Shown here piece after piece: positions 36,371 through 45,311 of a DNA stretch of 64,000 bases. Numbering within the stretch: position 1 is the stretch's first letter; every line of letters starts with the position of its first letter. The notes below the pieces were generated by a model. The model was not told the origin of the DNA and ran no database searches. It was given only the letters and a program-made list of their open reading frames with translations. Origin of the DNA: Actinomycetes bacterium (GTDB lineage: Bacteria; Actinomycetota; Coriobacteriia; Coriobacteriales; JAEZZM01); contig JAEZZM010000044.1 of the NCBI GenBank assembly GCA_023418575.1, forward strand, positions 1-64,000, read 5' to 3'. A program made the translations under genes and the position numbers.

Positions 36371-37740
36371 TAGTATCCTGCCTCCTTCTCGTCATCTACA
36401 ACTGGTCCACGCTTAATGTAGCGCTTGATAGCCTTAAGCCAGGTGATGAAAATAACCAGGTATACAATGATGAACAATACAATAGTTACCAATAACTCAG
36501 GAGCTGAAACTGCATATGAAATTGCGTCATTAGTTCTGAGCAGGTCATAAACAATCCATGGCTGACGGCCAACCTCTGCGGTAGCCCAACCAAACTGAAT
36601 TGCCAACATAGGGATCAAAGGAGACCACATTAAGAGATTGCAAGCCCAGTTAGGCAGGCTTGTATCAGTAGTCTTCTTAAGCTTCTTAAAGCTTGCCCAT
36701 GCAGCAAGCAGCATCAGCAAGAAAATGACACCAAAGAGAGCAACCATGATGTGATATGCATAGAACACAAATGCTACAGGGAGTGCGTCAACATCCTCTT
36801 TGGGGAAGCTGTTAAGTCCCTTGTACTCATGATTGAAATCTCCAGTTGCCAAGAAGCTTGTACCACCTGGAAGAGCAGGACCAACCACTCTCTCATTTGC
36901 GCTATCTACATAGCCAAAGAGGTAAAGTGCTGCTGGACCATCTTCCCACTGTGCCTCCATAGCAGCCAGTTTCAATGGTTGATTCTCTGCTACAACCACA
37001 GCTTGATAGTGAGCGGTAGGGAGCATGAGAACAGTAAATACGATGGCTACCAAGGTGCCTGCACGAAGCGTATTCTTAGCAAAGCTGAGGTGTACACCCT
37101 TCTTGAGGTAATAAGCTGCAAGTGCAATTGCACAAAATGCACCAAAGATAAGAATTGCATCTACAGTGTGCATGTAACGTGCAGCAGTTGAAGGATTAAA
37201 AGCTGCTGCAAAGAAATCAGTTAATACAGCCTTTGTTCCAACAGATGTTTCTATTACCTCATAACCGGCTGGCGTCTGCATCCAGGAGTTTGCAATGATG
37301 ATCCACAAAGCAGAAAGGCAAGATCCTACCCATACCAGCCAAGCTGATACCATATAGAACTTAGCGCTTACCTTATTGCGACCAAAGATCAAAACTCCCA
37401 AGAAAACGGACTCTAAGAAGAAGGCAAAGAGTGCCTCTGCTGCCAGAGGAGCACCAAAAATGTCGCCCACAAACTTAGAATAATTTGCCCAGTTGGTACC
37501 AAAGGAGAACTCCATGGTAATACCAGTAGCTACACCAACTGCAAAGCATGCCGTAAAAATACGAACCCAAAGCTTTGTAGCTGCTTTATCCTTTGGATTA
37601 CGGGTCTTGTAATAGCGTGTTTCTGCTATTGCCATAATCAAACCCATACCAACGGACATAGGCACGAACAAGAAGTGGTAAATAACTGTCAACGCAAACT
37701 GAAAACGCGACAGAAAGGCCACATCAGTTAATAAGTCCAT
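36370..37740 (-). CDS. cydA: Cytochrome bd quinol oxidase subunit I
   Basis: CydA holds hemes b558, b595 and d, oxidises quinol and reduces O2. This 456-aa protein begins LSRFQFALTVIYHFLFVP, with the His ligand of the high-spin heme. It shows GITMEFSFGTNW, FAFFLESVFLGVLIFG and the quinol-site motif GWATAEVGRQPW near residue 380. It is shorter than E. coli CydA (522 aa) and lacks its long Q-loop insertion. AAGGGGAG precedes the ATG. It would let quinol reduced by formate dehydrogenase be reoxidised with O2. Confidence 0.97.
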   Translation of the reverse strand: MDLLTDVAFLSRFQFALTVIYHFLFVPMSVGMGLIMAIAETRYYKTRNPKDKAATKLWVRIFTACFAVGVATGITMEFSFGTNWANYSKFVGDIFGAPLAAEALFAFFLESVFLGVLIFGRNKVSAKFYMVSAWLVWVGSCLSALWIIIANSWMQTPAGYEVIETSVGTKAVLTDFFAAAFNPSTAARYMHTVDAILIFGAFCAIALAAYYLKKGVHLSFAKNTLRAGTLVAIVFTVLMLPTAHYQAVVVAENQPLKLAAMEAQWEDGPAALYLFGYVDSANERVVGPALPGGTSFLATGDFNHEYKGLNSFPKEDVDALPVAFVFYAYHIMVALFGVIFLLMLLAAWASFKKLKKTTDTSLPNWACNLLMWSPLIPMLAIQFGWATAEVGRQPWIVYDLLRTNDAISYAVSAPELLVTIVLFIIVYLVIFITWLKAIKRYIKRGPVVDDEKEAGY

Positions 37741-37869
37741 CTCTCTCCCCTTTCATACATCGTGCCCTGCCATTTGTTACTACTTAAGTATCATATCAAT
37801 TTAAGCTCACATATGCTACATATTTTAAGCAACAAAGTTCTTTTTATTAGCTTTTTTGTGATTGAATCA

Positions 37870-39312
37870 CTAAATTGATTCAAAGTGGGGAAGAATATGC
37901 TGCTGAGCCGCGCGTAAAAGTCGTTCTTGCATCTCCAGACTTGAAGCCTCCGCATAAACTCTAAGCAGAGGTTCTGTTCCAGATGCGCGTAATAAAAGCC
38001 AAGCCCCTTCTTCAAAACGCAGGTATAAGCCATCGCGCTTATCGAGCTCAATTATCTTGAGGCCATCCAGCTCTTCTATTTCAAATTCATCTTTGTGTAC
38101 TCTAAAATTAGCTACAAGCTTTTCTTCAAGCGATAAATCCAGACGCTTATAATACCAGCGCCCATAACGAAGCTCTAAATCATCAACCAAGTCTTTTAAG
38201 CTCTTATCATTGAGCGCCATCATTTCACATAAAAGAAGATCCATATACAGGCCATCGCGCTCCATTACATGAGCTGGAATGCCTATACCTCCCGATTCCT
38301 CTCCCCCAACTAAGACATCACCTTTAAGCATTTGTTCATATATCCACTTAAATCCTACTGGTGTAATGCAAAGCTCTAAGCCGCGCTCTTCACAAAGACG
38401 CTCAAGCAAGCTAGATGCCGAAACCGTAGATACCACGCGCCCCGTTTTACCTTTTCTTAAAAGGTGCTCAATTACGAGGGCCAAAATTTTATGAGGGCTT
38501 ACAAAAGATCCTTCTTCATCTATAGCCCCTACCCTATCTGCGTCCCCATCATTTATTAGACCTGCCACTGCCCCACTTTCCAATACCGCCTGCCTACACT
38601 CTTCAATCCAAGGATCAATGGGCTCTGGATGAAGTCCAGCAAAATCACAGCGCTGTTCTGAGTGAATCTCTTCAATTTCCAGGCCCATCTCACGAAGAAG
38701 TGGAGCTACATAAGATTGTGACGCGCCGTAAAGCGGATCATGCACCAGCTTTAGCTTAGATTGCGATAATAGACGGGCATCTACCCCAGCTTTGAGTGCC
38801 TCTAGGTATGCAGACATGCAATCAACCACAGCAATTAAAGCTTCATCTTGTTGTGCATCGCGTGCTTCAAGTTCTGCAGGATCAAGTTTTTTCAGAAGCG
38901 ACTCTATCTTATCGGTGAAATCCTTAGGTGAGGCCCCTCCATCTTGCATGCGCAGCTTTACACCCAGGTAGTGGGCAGGATTATGAGAAGCAGTAAACAT
39001 ACTGCCAGCAAAAAGCTCATCTCTATGTGCTAGATTCCAACAAAGGGCGGGGGTGGGACAGACCTTATCGGAAAGCTCAATCTTAAGCTGATAAGAACTT
39101 AAAATTGAAGCAAGATAATGGGCATAGTGCTTTGCATCTTTTCTTGTATCATAGGCAATAAGAATTGCATGTTGGCTAGGGCTTTTAGACTCTTTTTCCA
39201 GCTGAGCAGTATATATGTGGCCCAAAGCATGGGCTAACAGTCGCAGATTTTCATAGCTAAAGTCTTTATCAATCTCTGCACGCCAGCCATCGGTTCCAAA
39301 GCGTATTGCCAT
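37870..39312 (-). CDS. Phosphoglucomutase/phosphomannomutase family protein
   Basis: A 480-aa alpha-D-phosphohexomutase that interconverts hexose 1- and 6-phosphates. The phospho-serine is S109 in FTASHNP. The metal loop is INDGDADRVGAID, the sugar loop is GGEESGGIG, and the phosphate-binding loop is RASGTEPLLRVY near the C-terminus. It starts MAIRFGTDGWRAEI. The length and sequence fit the bacterial branch of COG1109 without telling Glc from Man; galU nearby hints at glucose-1-phosphate. AGGAGA lies 8 nt before the ATG. Confidence 0.9.
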   Translation of the reverse strand: MAIRFGTDGWRAEIDKDFSYENLRLLAHALGHIYTAQLEKESKSPSQHAILIAYDTRKDAKHYAHYLASILSSYQLKIELSDKVCPTPALCWNLAHRDELFAGSMFTASHNPAHYLGVKLRMQDGGASPKDFTDKIESLLKKLDPAELEARDAQQDEALIAVVDCMSAYLEALKAGVDARLLSQSKLKLVHDPLYGASQSYVAPLLREMGLEIEEIHSEQRCDFAGLHPEPIDPWIEECRQAVLESGAVAGLINDGDADRVGAIDEEGSFVSPHKILALVIEHLLRKGKTGRVVSTVSASSLLERLCEERGLELCITPVGFKWIYEQMLKGDVLVGGEESGGIGIPAHVMERDGLYMDLLLCEMMALNDKSLKDLVDDLELRYGRWYYKRLDLSLEEKLVANFRVHKDEFEIEELDGLKIIELDKRDGLYLRFEEGAWLLLRASGTEPLLRVYAEASSLEMQERLLRAAQQHILPHFESI

Positions 39313-39507
39313 CTTTATATCTCCTGTCTGTGCAAGACTCTACTTTTACTTGATACTATCTATTATACTTCCTATTAGATTCCCAGTGATTTCTTGCAAT
39401 TTTTGGAAACTCCAGAGCGTGTTTTATGCTTGGGAAACGTACTTTTGCAAAAAACCATTGCTTCTTATGAATTCTTATACCAGCGCAAGCAGAAAGGGGC
39501 GAAGTTT

Positions 39508-40335
39508 ATGCACATAAGCTTAAACAATGCTTACACCATGCCTATCTTGGGTTTTGGTACCTATAAGCTTAAAGGCAAGGAGGCCTATTCCGCTGTACGC
39601 AGCGCCCTGGAGCTCGGTTATCGCCTCATTGATACCGCTCATTTTTATGATAATGAACAAGAAGTGGGGGCAGCTCTTAGGGATGCTATTGCAGAAGGCT
39701 TAGTGAAACGCGAAGAGCTTTTTGTTACCACTAAAATCTGGAATGAGGATCAACGTCAGGGCAGACAGGAAGAAGTTGCTCATGAGAGCCTAAAGCTTTT
39801 GGGATTGGATTATCTTGACCTCATGCTTATTCACTGGCCTGTAGCTCCTCACTATCATAAGACCTGGTCTGTTATGGAAAAAATGCAAGATGAGGGCTAT
39901 TTTAGATCAATTGGTGTATGCAATTTTAACTCTAGACAACTTGAGGATCTTCTCTCTGGAGCCACCCACAAGGTTCAGGTAAACCAAATGGAGCATCATC
40001 CATATTTACAAGATACAGCCTGCAAGGCTTTGTGCGATAAGTTAGGTATTGCATATCAGGCCTGGTCGCCATTGGGTCGAGGCATGGAACTAGATGACCC
40101 GAGCTTAATCAAGCTTGCTGAAAAGTATAATAAGTCAGTTGCTCAAATAATTCTTCGTTGGCATCTTGAACAGGGAATCTGTGCCATCCCCAAAGCTTCA
40201 TCTCAAAAGCGCATTAAAGAAAACATAGATATTTTTGATTTTTGCCTTTTAGAAGAAGAGCTTGAGCTTATCTCAAAGCTTGAATGTGGTCGTTATGTAA
40301 ATCCTGCTTCAAGCCCAGAAAACTTTGATTTTTAG
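39508..40335 (+). CDS. Aldo/keto reductase
   Basis: A 275-aa NADPH-dependent aldo/keto reductase of the 2,5-diketo-D-gluconate reductase group. The catalytic tetrad is visible: D42 and Y48 in LIDTAHFYDNE, K76 in VTTKIWNED and H109 in MLIHWP. SIGVCNFNSRQLEDL and IPKASSQKRIKEN (NADPH site) complete the pattern. I chose ATG 39508, with AAAGGGG about 8 nt upstream; a longer frame from 39394 adds 38 unrelated residues. The physiological substrate is unknown. Confidence 0.92.
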   Translation: MHISLNNAYTMPILGFGTYKLKGKEAYSAVRSALELGYRLIDTAHFYDNEQEVGAALRDAIAEGLVKREELFVTTKIWNEDQRQGRQEEVAHESLKLLGLDYLDLMLIHWPVAPHYHKTWSVMEKMQDEGYFRSIGVCNFNSRQLEDLLSGATHKVQVNQMEHHPYLQDTACKALCDKLGIAYQAWSPLGRGMELDDPSLIKLAEKYNKSVAQIILRWHLEQGICAIPKASSQKRIKENIDIFDFCLLEEELELISKLECGRYVNPASSPENFDF

Positions 40336-40356
40336 CTAGTGTTTAGGCGGTAACTA

Positions 40357-40396
40357 AAGGGCTCTAGCACAACTTGTAGTTACGCATAGAGCCCTT
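40357..40396. terminator. Hairpin between convergent aldo/keto reductase and galU genes
   Basis: A 10-bp perfect stem (AAGGGCTCTA 40357-40366 with TAGAGCCCTT 40387-40396) has a 20-nt loop. No clear T-tract follows on either strand, so terminator function is only probable from its place between convergent genes. Confidence 0.45.
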
Positions 40397-40466
40397 AAGA
40401 ACGTACGGCTTGCGGCATATGGCCTGCAGAGTGCGCTCTGCCGCTTACGGCCTGCAGCCTTAAGCC

Positions 40467-41321
40467 TTAAAGCTCCTTGCCAAGTAAGTCTTTTAAATCT
40501 TGAGCATAGCGCTCATCTTTTAAAGCCATAGCTAGATTAGTGGCAATCCAATTGGGAATGGTACCTGTGTCATATCCAGCATCTTTATCTATGCAGACCG
40601 CATAAATTTCTTCATGCTCCAAAAGCTCAATAAGGGCATCAGTAAGCTGAATTTCATCACCCGCACCTTTTTTAGTATGTGCAAGCAGCTCCATCAAGCG
40701 AGGACTTAAAAGATAACGCCCAAAAATTGCCAAGTTTGAAGGAGCCTCTTCCTTTTTGGGTTTTTCTACAAGCTTAGAGATCTTATAAACTCCAGGGCTT
40801 ATCTCTTGTCCGCCGATAATACCAAAGCGCTCAACCTCATCATCTCTTACTGGAACCACGGCTATAACAGAAGCCTGATTATGTGCCTGACTTACCTCAT
40901 ACAAGCGCGGTAAAATATCCTTATCAGGAGCTATCACATCACCCAAGAGCACATAAAAAGCTTCGTTTTTACAATGATACTCAGCACAGTGCACCGCATG
41001 TCCCAGGCCCAAAGCCTCATGCTGATCAACAAAGTCAAGAGGTAATTTCCCTGCCTCTTCTATAGCTTGTGCGTAAGAATCCTTTCCTCTCTCTTTAAGC
41101 TCTTTTTCTAAAGAGAGTTTACGCTGAAAATAATCCTCAATTAAAGCTTTAGCAGGACTTTTAACCACCACTACCTTATCGCAATGAGGTGTAGCTAGAG
41201 CCTCTTCAACCACATATTGTAAGACCGGCTTATCTAAAACTGGTAAGAGTTCTTTTGGCACTGATTTAGTAGCAGGTAAAAAACGTGTCCCCAGACCAGC
41301 TGCGGGAATAATTGCCTTCAT
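40467..41321 (-). CDS. galU: UTP--glucose-1-phosphate uridylyltransferase
   Basis: A 284-aa nucleotidyltransferase that makes UDP-glucose. It starts KAIIPAAGLGTRFLPATKSV, with the nucleotide loop, and has KELLPVLDKPVLQYVVEEA, LGLGHAVHCAE, VLLGDVIAPD and KLVEKP. The late KDAGYDTGTIPNWIATNLA is typical. It follows hemL by 14 nt on the same strand, so they may be co-transcribed although their pathways differ. AAAGGAAG precedes the ATG. Confidence 0.96.
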   Translation of the reverse strand: MKAIIPAAGLGTRFLPATKSVPKELLPVLDKPVLQYVVEEALATPHCDKVVVVKSPAKALIEDYFQRKLSLEKELKERGKDSYAQAIEEAGKLPLDFVDQHEALGLGHAVHCAEYHCKNEAFYVLLGDVIAPDKDILPRLYEVSQAHNQASVIAVVPVRDDEVERFGIIGGQEISPGVYKISKLVEKPKKEEAPSNLAIFGRYLLSPRLMELLAHTKKGAGDEIQLTDALIELLEHEEIYAVCIDKDAGYDTGTIPNWIATNLAMALKDERYAQDLKDLLGKEL

Positions 41322-41335
41322 CTCATGCTTCCTTT

Positions 41336-42655
41336 CTAGCGCTTAAGCTGATAAAGCTCAGCTAAACTCTCCTTCATGGCTTGTGCTAGACGCTCAATAT
41401 CTTCTCTTGTGTGTGCAGCAGAGATAAATAAGGCCTCAAACTGTGAGGGGGCAATCAAAAAGCCCTTATCGCACATCAAAGAAAAATAAGCAGAAAAGGC
41501 TTGGGTATCAGCCTTGCGTGCATCATCCCAATTTTTGGGCTTTGTATTGGTAAAGAAGAGTGTGGCAAGCGATCCTAAACGAGCAAAACTTACAGGAAGA
41601 TTGTGCTGGCTGATAAATTTGTTTATATCCTGTTCAAGGTAGGCTCCAAGCTCTTCTAGATAGGAATAGGGCCGCTCTTGTTCTAGAAGCTCAAGAACTT
41701 TAAGCCCTGCCGTCATGGCAATGGGGTTTCCCGAGAGCGTACCCGCCTGATATACCGAACCCACAGGGGCAAGCTCATTCATAATTTCTTTTTTACCGCC
41801 AAAGGCGCCAACAGGAAAACCGCCACCGATGATTTTTCCGTAACACACTATGTCAGCCTCAATGCCAAAAAGCTCTTGGGCTCCACCCAAAGCAGCCCTA
41901 AAACCACTGATAACCTCATCAAAAATAAGAAGGCTTCCGTACTGAGTACAGAGCTCGCGCAAATCCTCTAAAAAGCCTGGCTCTGGAGCAACTAGTCCCA
42001 TATTCCCTGCTATGGGCTCTACGATCACTGCTGCTATCTCTTGTGGATATTGCTCAAATAGAGCCTGTACTAAAGCGCTGTTGTTATATTGCGCAAGTAG
42101 AGTATCTTGAACTGCAGCTTGGGTAACTCCTGGGGTACCTGGAATGTTAAAGGTTGCAATTCCAGATCCAGCACTCACCAAGAGAGCATCAGAGTGTCCG
42201 TGGTAGTTACCTTCAAACTTAATGAACTTATCACGCTTAGTATAGCCACGCGCCAATCTTAATGCTGACATTGTGGCCTCGGTTCCGCTTGAAACAAAGC
42301 GCAGCATTTCAAGACCTGGAACAAGGCTGCACATCTTTTTGGCCAAGGCAGACTCTGCAAGACAGCAGGCTCCAAAACTACTACCTTTATCTAGCGCCTC
42401 TTTAACCGCCTTTGAAATTTCTTGCGGATTATGACCCAAAATCATGGGTCCCCAAGATCCAATAAAGTCTAGGTATTCATTTCCGTCAATATCTACAACC
42501 TTGGCGCCTGCAGCTTTCTCATAAAAGATGGGCTGCATATCAACTGAGGCAAAGGCTCTTACGGGAGAATTGACGCCTCCCGGGATATAGTTTTGCGCCT
42601 CCTCAAAAGCTTGCTGTGACTTTGTATGGTTAAGCTTATTCTGAGCTGATGACAT
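41336..42655 (-). CDS. hemL: Glutamate-1-semialdehyde 2,1-aminomutase
   Basis: A 439-aa PLP enzyme that makes 5-aminolevulinate in the C5 pathway. It has YIPGGVNSPVRAF, GSWGPMILGHNP, MLRFVSSGTEATMSALRLAR, EGNYHGHSDALLV, IFDEVISGFR and the PLP lysine in CYGKIIGGGFPVGAFGG. The length is normal. GAGAGGG lies upstream of the ATG. The partner genes hemB and ahb lie 1.5-5 kb away; gtrA is not in the window. Confidence 0.97.
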   Translation of the reverse strand: MSSAQNKLNHTKSQQAFEEAQNYIPGGVNSPVRAFASVDMQPIFYEKAAGAKVVDIDGNEYLDFIGSWGPMILGHNPQEISKAVKEALDKGSSFGACCLAESALAKKMCSLVPGLEMLRFVSSGTEATMSALRLARGYTKRDKFIKFEGNYHGHSDALLVSAGSGIATFNIPGTPGVTQAAVQDTLLAQYNNSALVQALFEQYPQEIAAVIVEPIAGNMGLVAPEPGFLEDLRELCTQYGSLLIFDEVISGFRAALGGAQELFGIEADIVCYGKIIGGGFPVGAFGGKKEIMNELAPVGSVYQAGTLSGNPIAMTAGLKVLELLEQERPYSYLEELGAYLEQDINKFISQHNLPVSFARLGSLATLFFTNTKPKNWDDARKADTQAFSAYFSLMCDKGFLIAPSQFEALFISAAHTREDIERLAQAMKESLAELYQLKR

Positions 42656-42930
42656 GTGCCCTCTCTTTACTAGTTTTTATCGTCCCCACAACTCCTTGCT
42701 GGACTTGAGCTAGCACTGAGCCTTGTTAAGGAAACCTAAGATCGAGTAAAACATCTTTAATTCTAGCATGCCGCTTTTTTGAACACGCTGCCTTTTTCTC
42801 CTCATTTTTCTCTTGATTTTTCTCTTTATAAATATGTTCAGAAGTAGGATAATAAGCAAGTTGGCAGCAATTAAAACTGCTGGGATGTCACAAAAAGCTT
42901 AAGCTCAATAGATACAAGGGGTACTTGCGC

Positions 42931-44121
42931 GTGGACGATAAGATACGTCTATTTGTAAAACGCGAGCTTGTTTTACTTATATCATGTTGTGCAGCAATTA
43001 TTAGCTGCGCCTTTATCAGCGAGTGGCCTAATTATATTGAAGCCATCCATTTTCACACCCTCTTTTTGCTTTTTGCACTCATGCTCTCTGTAGAAGGACT
43101 TGCTTCTACTGGCGTCTTTTCTTATTTGGCATACAACCTTGTTAAAAAAGCAAAAGATTCCAGACGACTGGCCTTAGTTTTTGGGCTTATAACCTGCTTT
43201 GCTGCCATGTTTCTTACTAATGATGTGGCACTTTTGGTCTTTATTCCCTTTGCAATACGTTCTTTCACGATAGCCCAAGATGCAGGAAAATCCCTGATGA
43301 TTAGCTGTGTAATTATGACTCTTGCTGCCATCGTTGGAGCCTCGCTTACCCCTATTGGTAATCCCCACAATCTTTATTTGTATGAATATTTCAATATGAG
43401 TCCGCAAGAATTCTTTGCAGTATCTGTGCCTATGGTTCTCATTGGAATAGCCCTTATTATTGCCTGGGCAGGAGTTGTACCTTTAAGAAAAATTAGACCT
43501 GTAGATATAAGCGCTCCCGATATAAGTAAAAAATGGATTATATACGCAGCTTTTCTCGCCCTTTGTACCGTCTTTTCTGTACTTCACCTACCTACACAAT
43601 ATCTACTTGTGCTGGTGGGACTTCCCATCCTTATTGGCAACCCCAAGCTCTTTAAGCGCGTTAACTACTCGCTTTTACTTACCTTTACCTGCTTTTTTAT
43701 TCTGGTAGCTAACTTAACACATATCAGCAGTGTTACCACTCTTTTGACCCAGCTTGTCTCACATAATGCTTATCTAGCGGCAGTAATATCTTGTCAATTT
43801 ATCTCTAATGTACCTGCCAGCATTGCCCTATCTCCTTTTACCGATCAAGGAACAGCGCTTATGGTGGGGACTAATGTTGGAGGCCTGGGCATGATTTATG
43901 CCTCAATGGCAAGTCTTATTAGTTTTAGGCTCTATAACTCTCATGCGCTCCTGCAGCCACATACCAACGATTATGATTCTTTATCAGAGCAGGATAATCC
44001 AGATAGACCTAAGCAAATCCTTCCTCACTGTATAGCAAAGAGCTATCTGCGCACCTGGACGCTCATTTCAATATCCTGCCTAATTGTATTTATTTTTGCT
44101 GGCTTGCTGCTGCGCTGGTAA
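42931..44121 (+). CDS. SLC13/ArsB-like anion permease
   Basis: A 396-aa protein with about ten membrane segments of the ion transporter superfamily that includes SLC13, CitM and ArsB/NhaD. Features are the inner-half motif MFLTNDVALLVFIPFA and ASLTPIGNPHNLYLYEYF, and a second-half counterpart QFISNVPASIALSPF with GTNVGGLG. GTG at 42931 has AAGGGG 9 nt upstream; a TTG at 42925 is also in frame but too close to it. A 50-residue polar loop lies before the last membrane segment. The substrate cannot be told. Confidence 0.83.
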   Translation: MDDKIRLFVKRELVLLISCCAAIISCAFISEWPNYIEAIHFHTLFLLFALMLSVEGLASTGVFSYLAYNLVKKAKDSRRLALVFGLITCFAAMFLTNDVALLVFIPFAIRSFTIAQDAGKSLMISCVIMTLAAIVGASLTPIGNPHNLYLYEYFNMSPQEFFAVSVPMVLIGIALIIAWAGVVPLRKIRPVDISAPDISKKWIIYAAFLALCTVFSVLHLPTQYLLVLVGLPILIGNPKLFKRVNYSLLLTFTCFFILVANLTHISSVTTLLTQLVSHNAYLAAVISCQFISNVPASIALSPFTDQGTALMVGTNVGGLGMIYASMASLISFRLYNSHALLQPHTNDYDSLSEQDNPDRPKQILPHCIAKSYLRTWTLISISCLIVFIFAGLLLRW

Positions 44122-44150
44122 TTTTGATGAGCTTCTCAAGTTAGGCAGTC

Positions 44151-44212
44151 AATATAACTAGCTGATATAACTAACTGACACAGCTAACTAATATAACTAG
44201 CTGATATAACTA
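44151..44212. repeat. 23-bp direct repeat downstream of the permease gene
   Basis: The unit AATATAACTAGCTGATATAA plus CTA occurs at 44151-44173 and again, identical, at 44190-44212, and partial copies lie between them. It fills the 88-nt gap between convergent genes, where a terminator would be expected. Confidence 0.85.
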
Positions 44213-45292
44213 GTCGATAAAATAGCGCATTGATACCTTTTTGAGCTCACGAGTAGAATACAAGAGCATCTCAGGTTTTATCTCTATACCCTCATTTTTG
44301 CAGGCATCGACAACACGCTGAGCTACCGCTTCACACTCAGCTTCACTCATACCGTGAATCATGGAATAAAAGTTATATGGCCAGGTTTCTCTTCTAGGGC
44401 GCTCGTAGCAGTGAGAGATTTCAGGCTGCTGTGCCATGATGGCCCCTACCTTATCGCTGTGTTCATCTGAAATATTCCAAACGCCCATAGCATTATGGCT
44501 AAAGCCCAGCTTTCTGTGACGTACAGCTGCCCCAAAACGACGAATAGTTTTATTGAACTTCCAATTTCTTAAGCGCTGCAAAACAATATCTTCAGTGATC
44601 ACATGACCCAAACTAGCTTCAAATTCTGTAGTAAGTTTTTGCGCTATAGCTTGATAGGGCTCGATTTCATCGCTTAAATCATCTTGCAAAAGTCTTACCA
44701 AGGCCTTATCGAATTCTGAAAATTCTTCTACAACTACCTGAGAGGGGACCAAAGGAGCTGCGCTTGGCCTAGTAGCAGATTTGTGTTCCGCAGGAGAATG
44801 CTTACTTGATTCGTTTGGCTCATTTGAAGCAAGCTTAAAATCAACCCTAATTTTATACAGCTTAAGAGCAGGTAAGTATAGATAATCTGGACAGCCTGAG
44901 GCCTTAGCAAGCTCTTCTAAAAAGGCATGGATATGCAAGACAGAAGGTGCTGTGACAGTAAACCAAAGATTGTAGTGTCCTGGTCGCTCATAATTATGAG
45001 TTACATAGGGGCTGGCATTAACGAGCTGCGCCACCTCATCAAAATCTTTATCTTTTCCCACAGCTAAAGCACAAAGTGAGGAAGCATAGCCCAGATGGGC
45101 AGAGTCAAATATTGCCCCCAGCCTTCGGATAATTTTTTCTTGCTTTAAGTCTTGAACAAGGGAAAACACCTCTTGCTCATCTGCAAAGCCCAGATCTTGA
45201 GCAAGTTGAACATAGGGACTTTTGCATAAAGGAAAATCTGCTTGAATACGATTTAAAAGCTGCGCTTTTTTATCTTCTACCATCTGCGTCAT
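44210..45292 (-). CDS. ahbAB: Siroheme decarboxylase, fused AhbA-AhbB
   Basis: Siroheme decarboxylase removes two acetate carboxyls from siroheme to give 12,18-didecarboxysiroheme, the first step of the alternative heme pathway. The protein is 360 aa with two Lrp/AsnC-like halves. Residues ~1-155 show IIRRLGAIFDSAHLGYASSL and HNYERPGHYNLWFT. Residues ~195-360 show TIRRFGAAVRHRKLGFSHNA and HCYERPRRETWPYNFYSMIHG. In Desulfovibrio the two are separate proteins; fused NirDL forms exist in heme d1 pathways. A polar linker (~155-195) joins them. AAGGAGG precedes the ATG. It lies downstream of a radical SAM gene and hemB. Confidence 0.9.
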   Translation of the reverse strand: MTQMVEDKKAQLLNRIQADFPLCKSPYVQLAQDLGFADEQEVFSLVQDLKQEKIIRRLGAIFDSAHLGYASSLCALAVGKDKDFDEVAQLVNASPYVTHNYERPGHYNLWFTVTAPSVLHIHAFLEELAKASGCPDYLYLPALKLYKIRVDFKLASNEPNESSKHSPAEHKSATRPSAAPLVPSQVVVEEFSEFDKALVRLLQDDLSDEIEPYQAIAQKLTTEFEASLGHVITEDIVLQRLRNWKFNKTIRRFGAAVRHRKLGFSHNAMGVWNISDEHSDKVGAIMAQQPEISHCYERPRRETWPYNFYSMIHGMSEAECEAVAQRVVDACKNEGIEIKPEMLLYSTRELKKVSMRYFID

Positions 45293-45311
45293 AAGGCCTC
45301 CTTTGGGCTAC

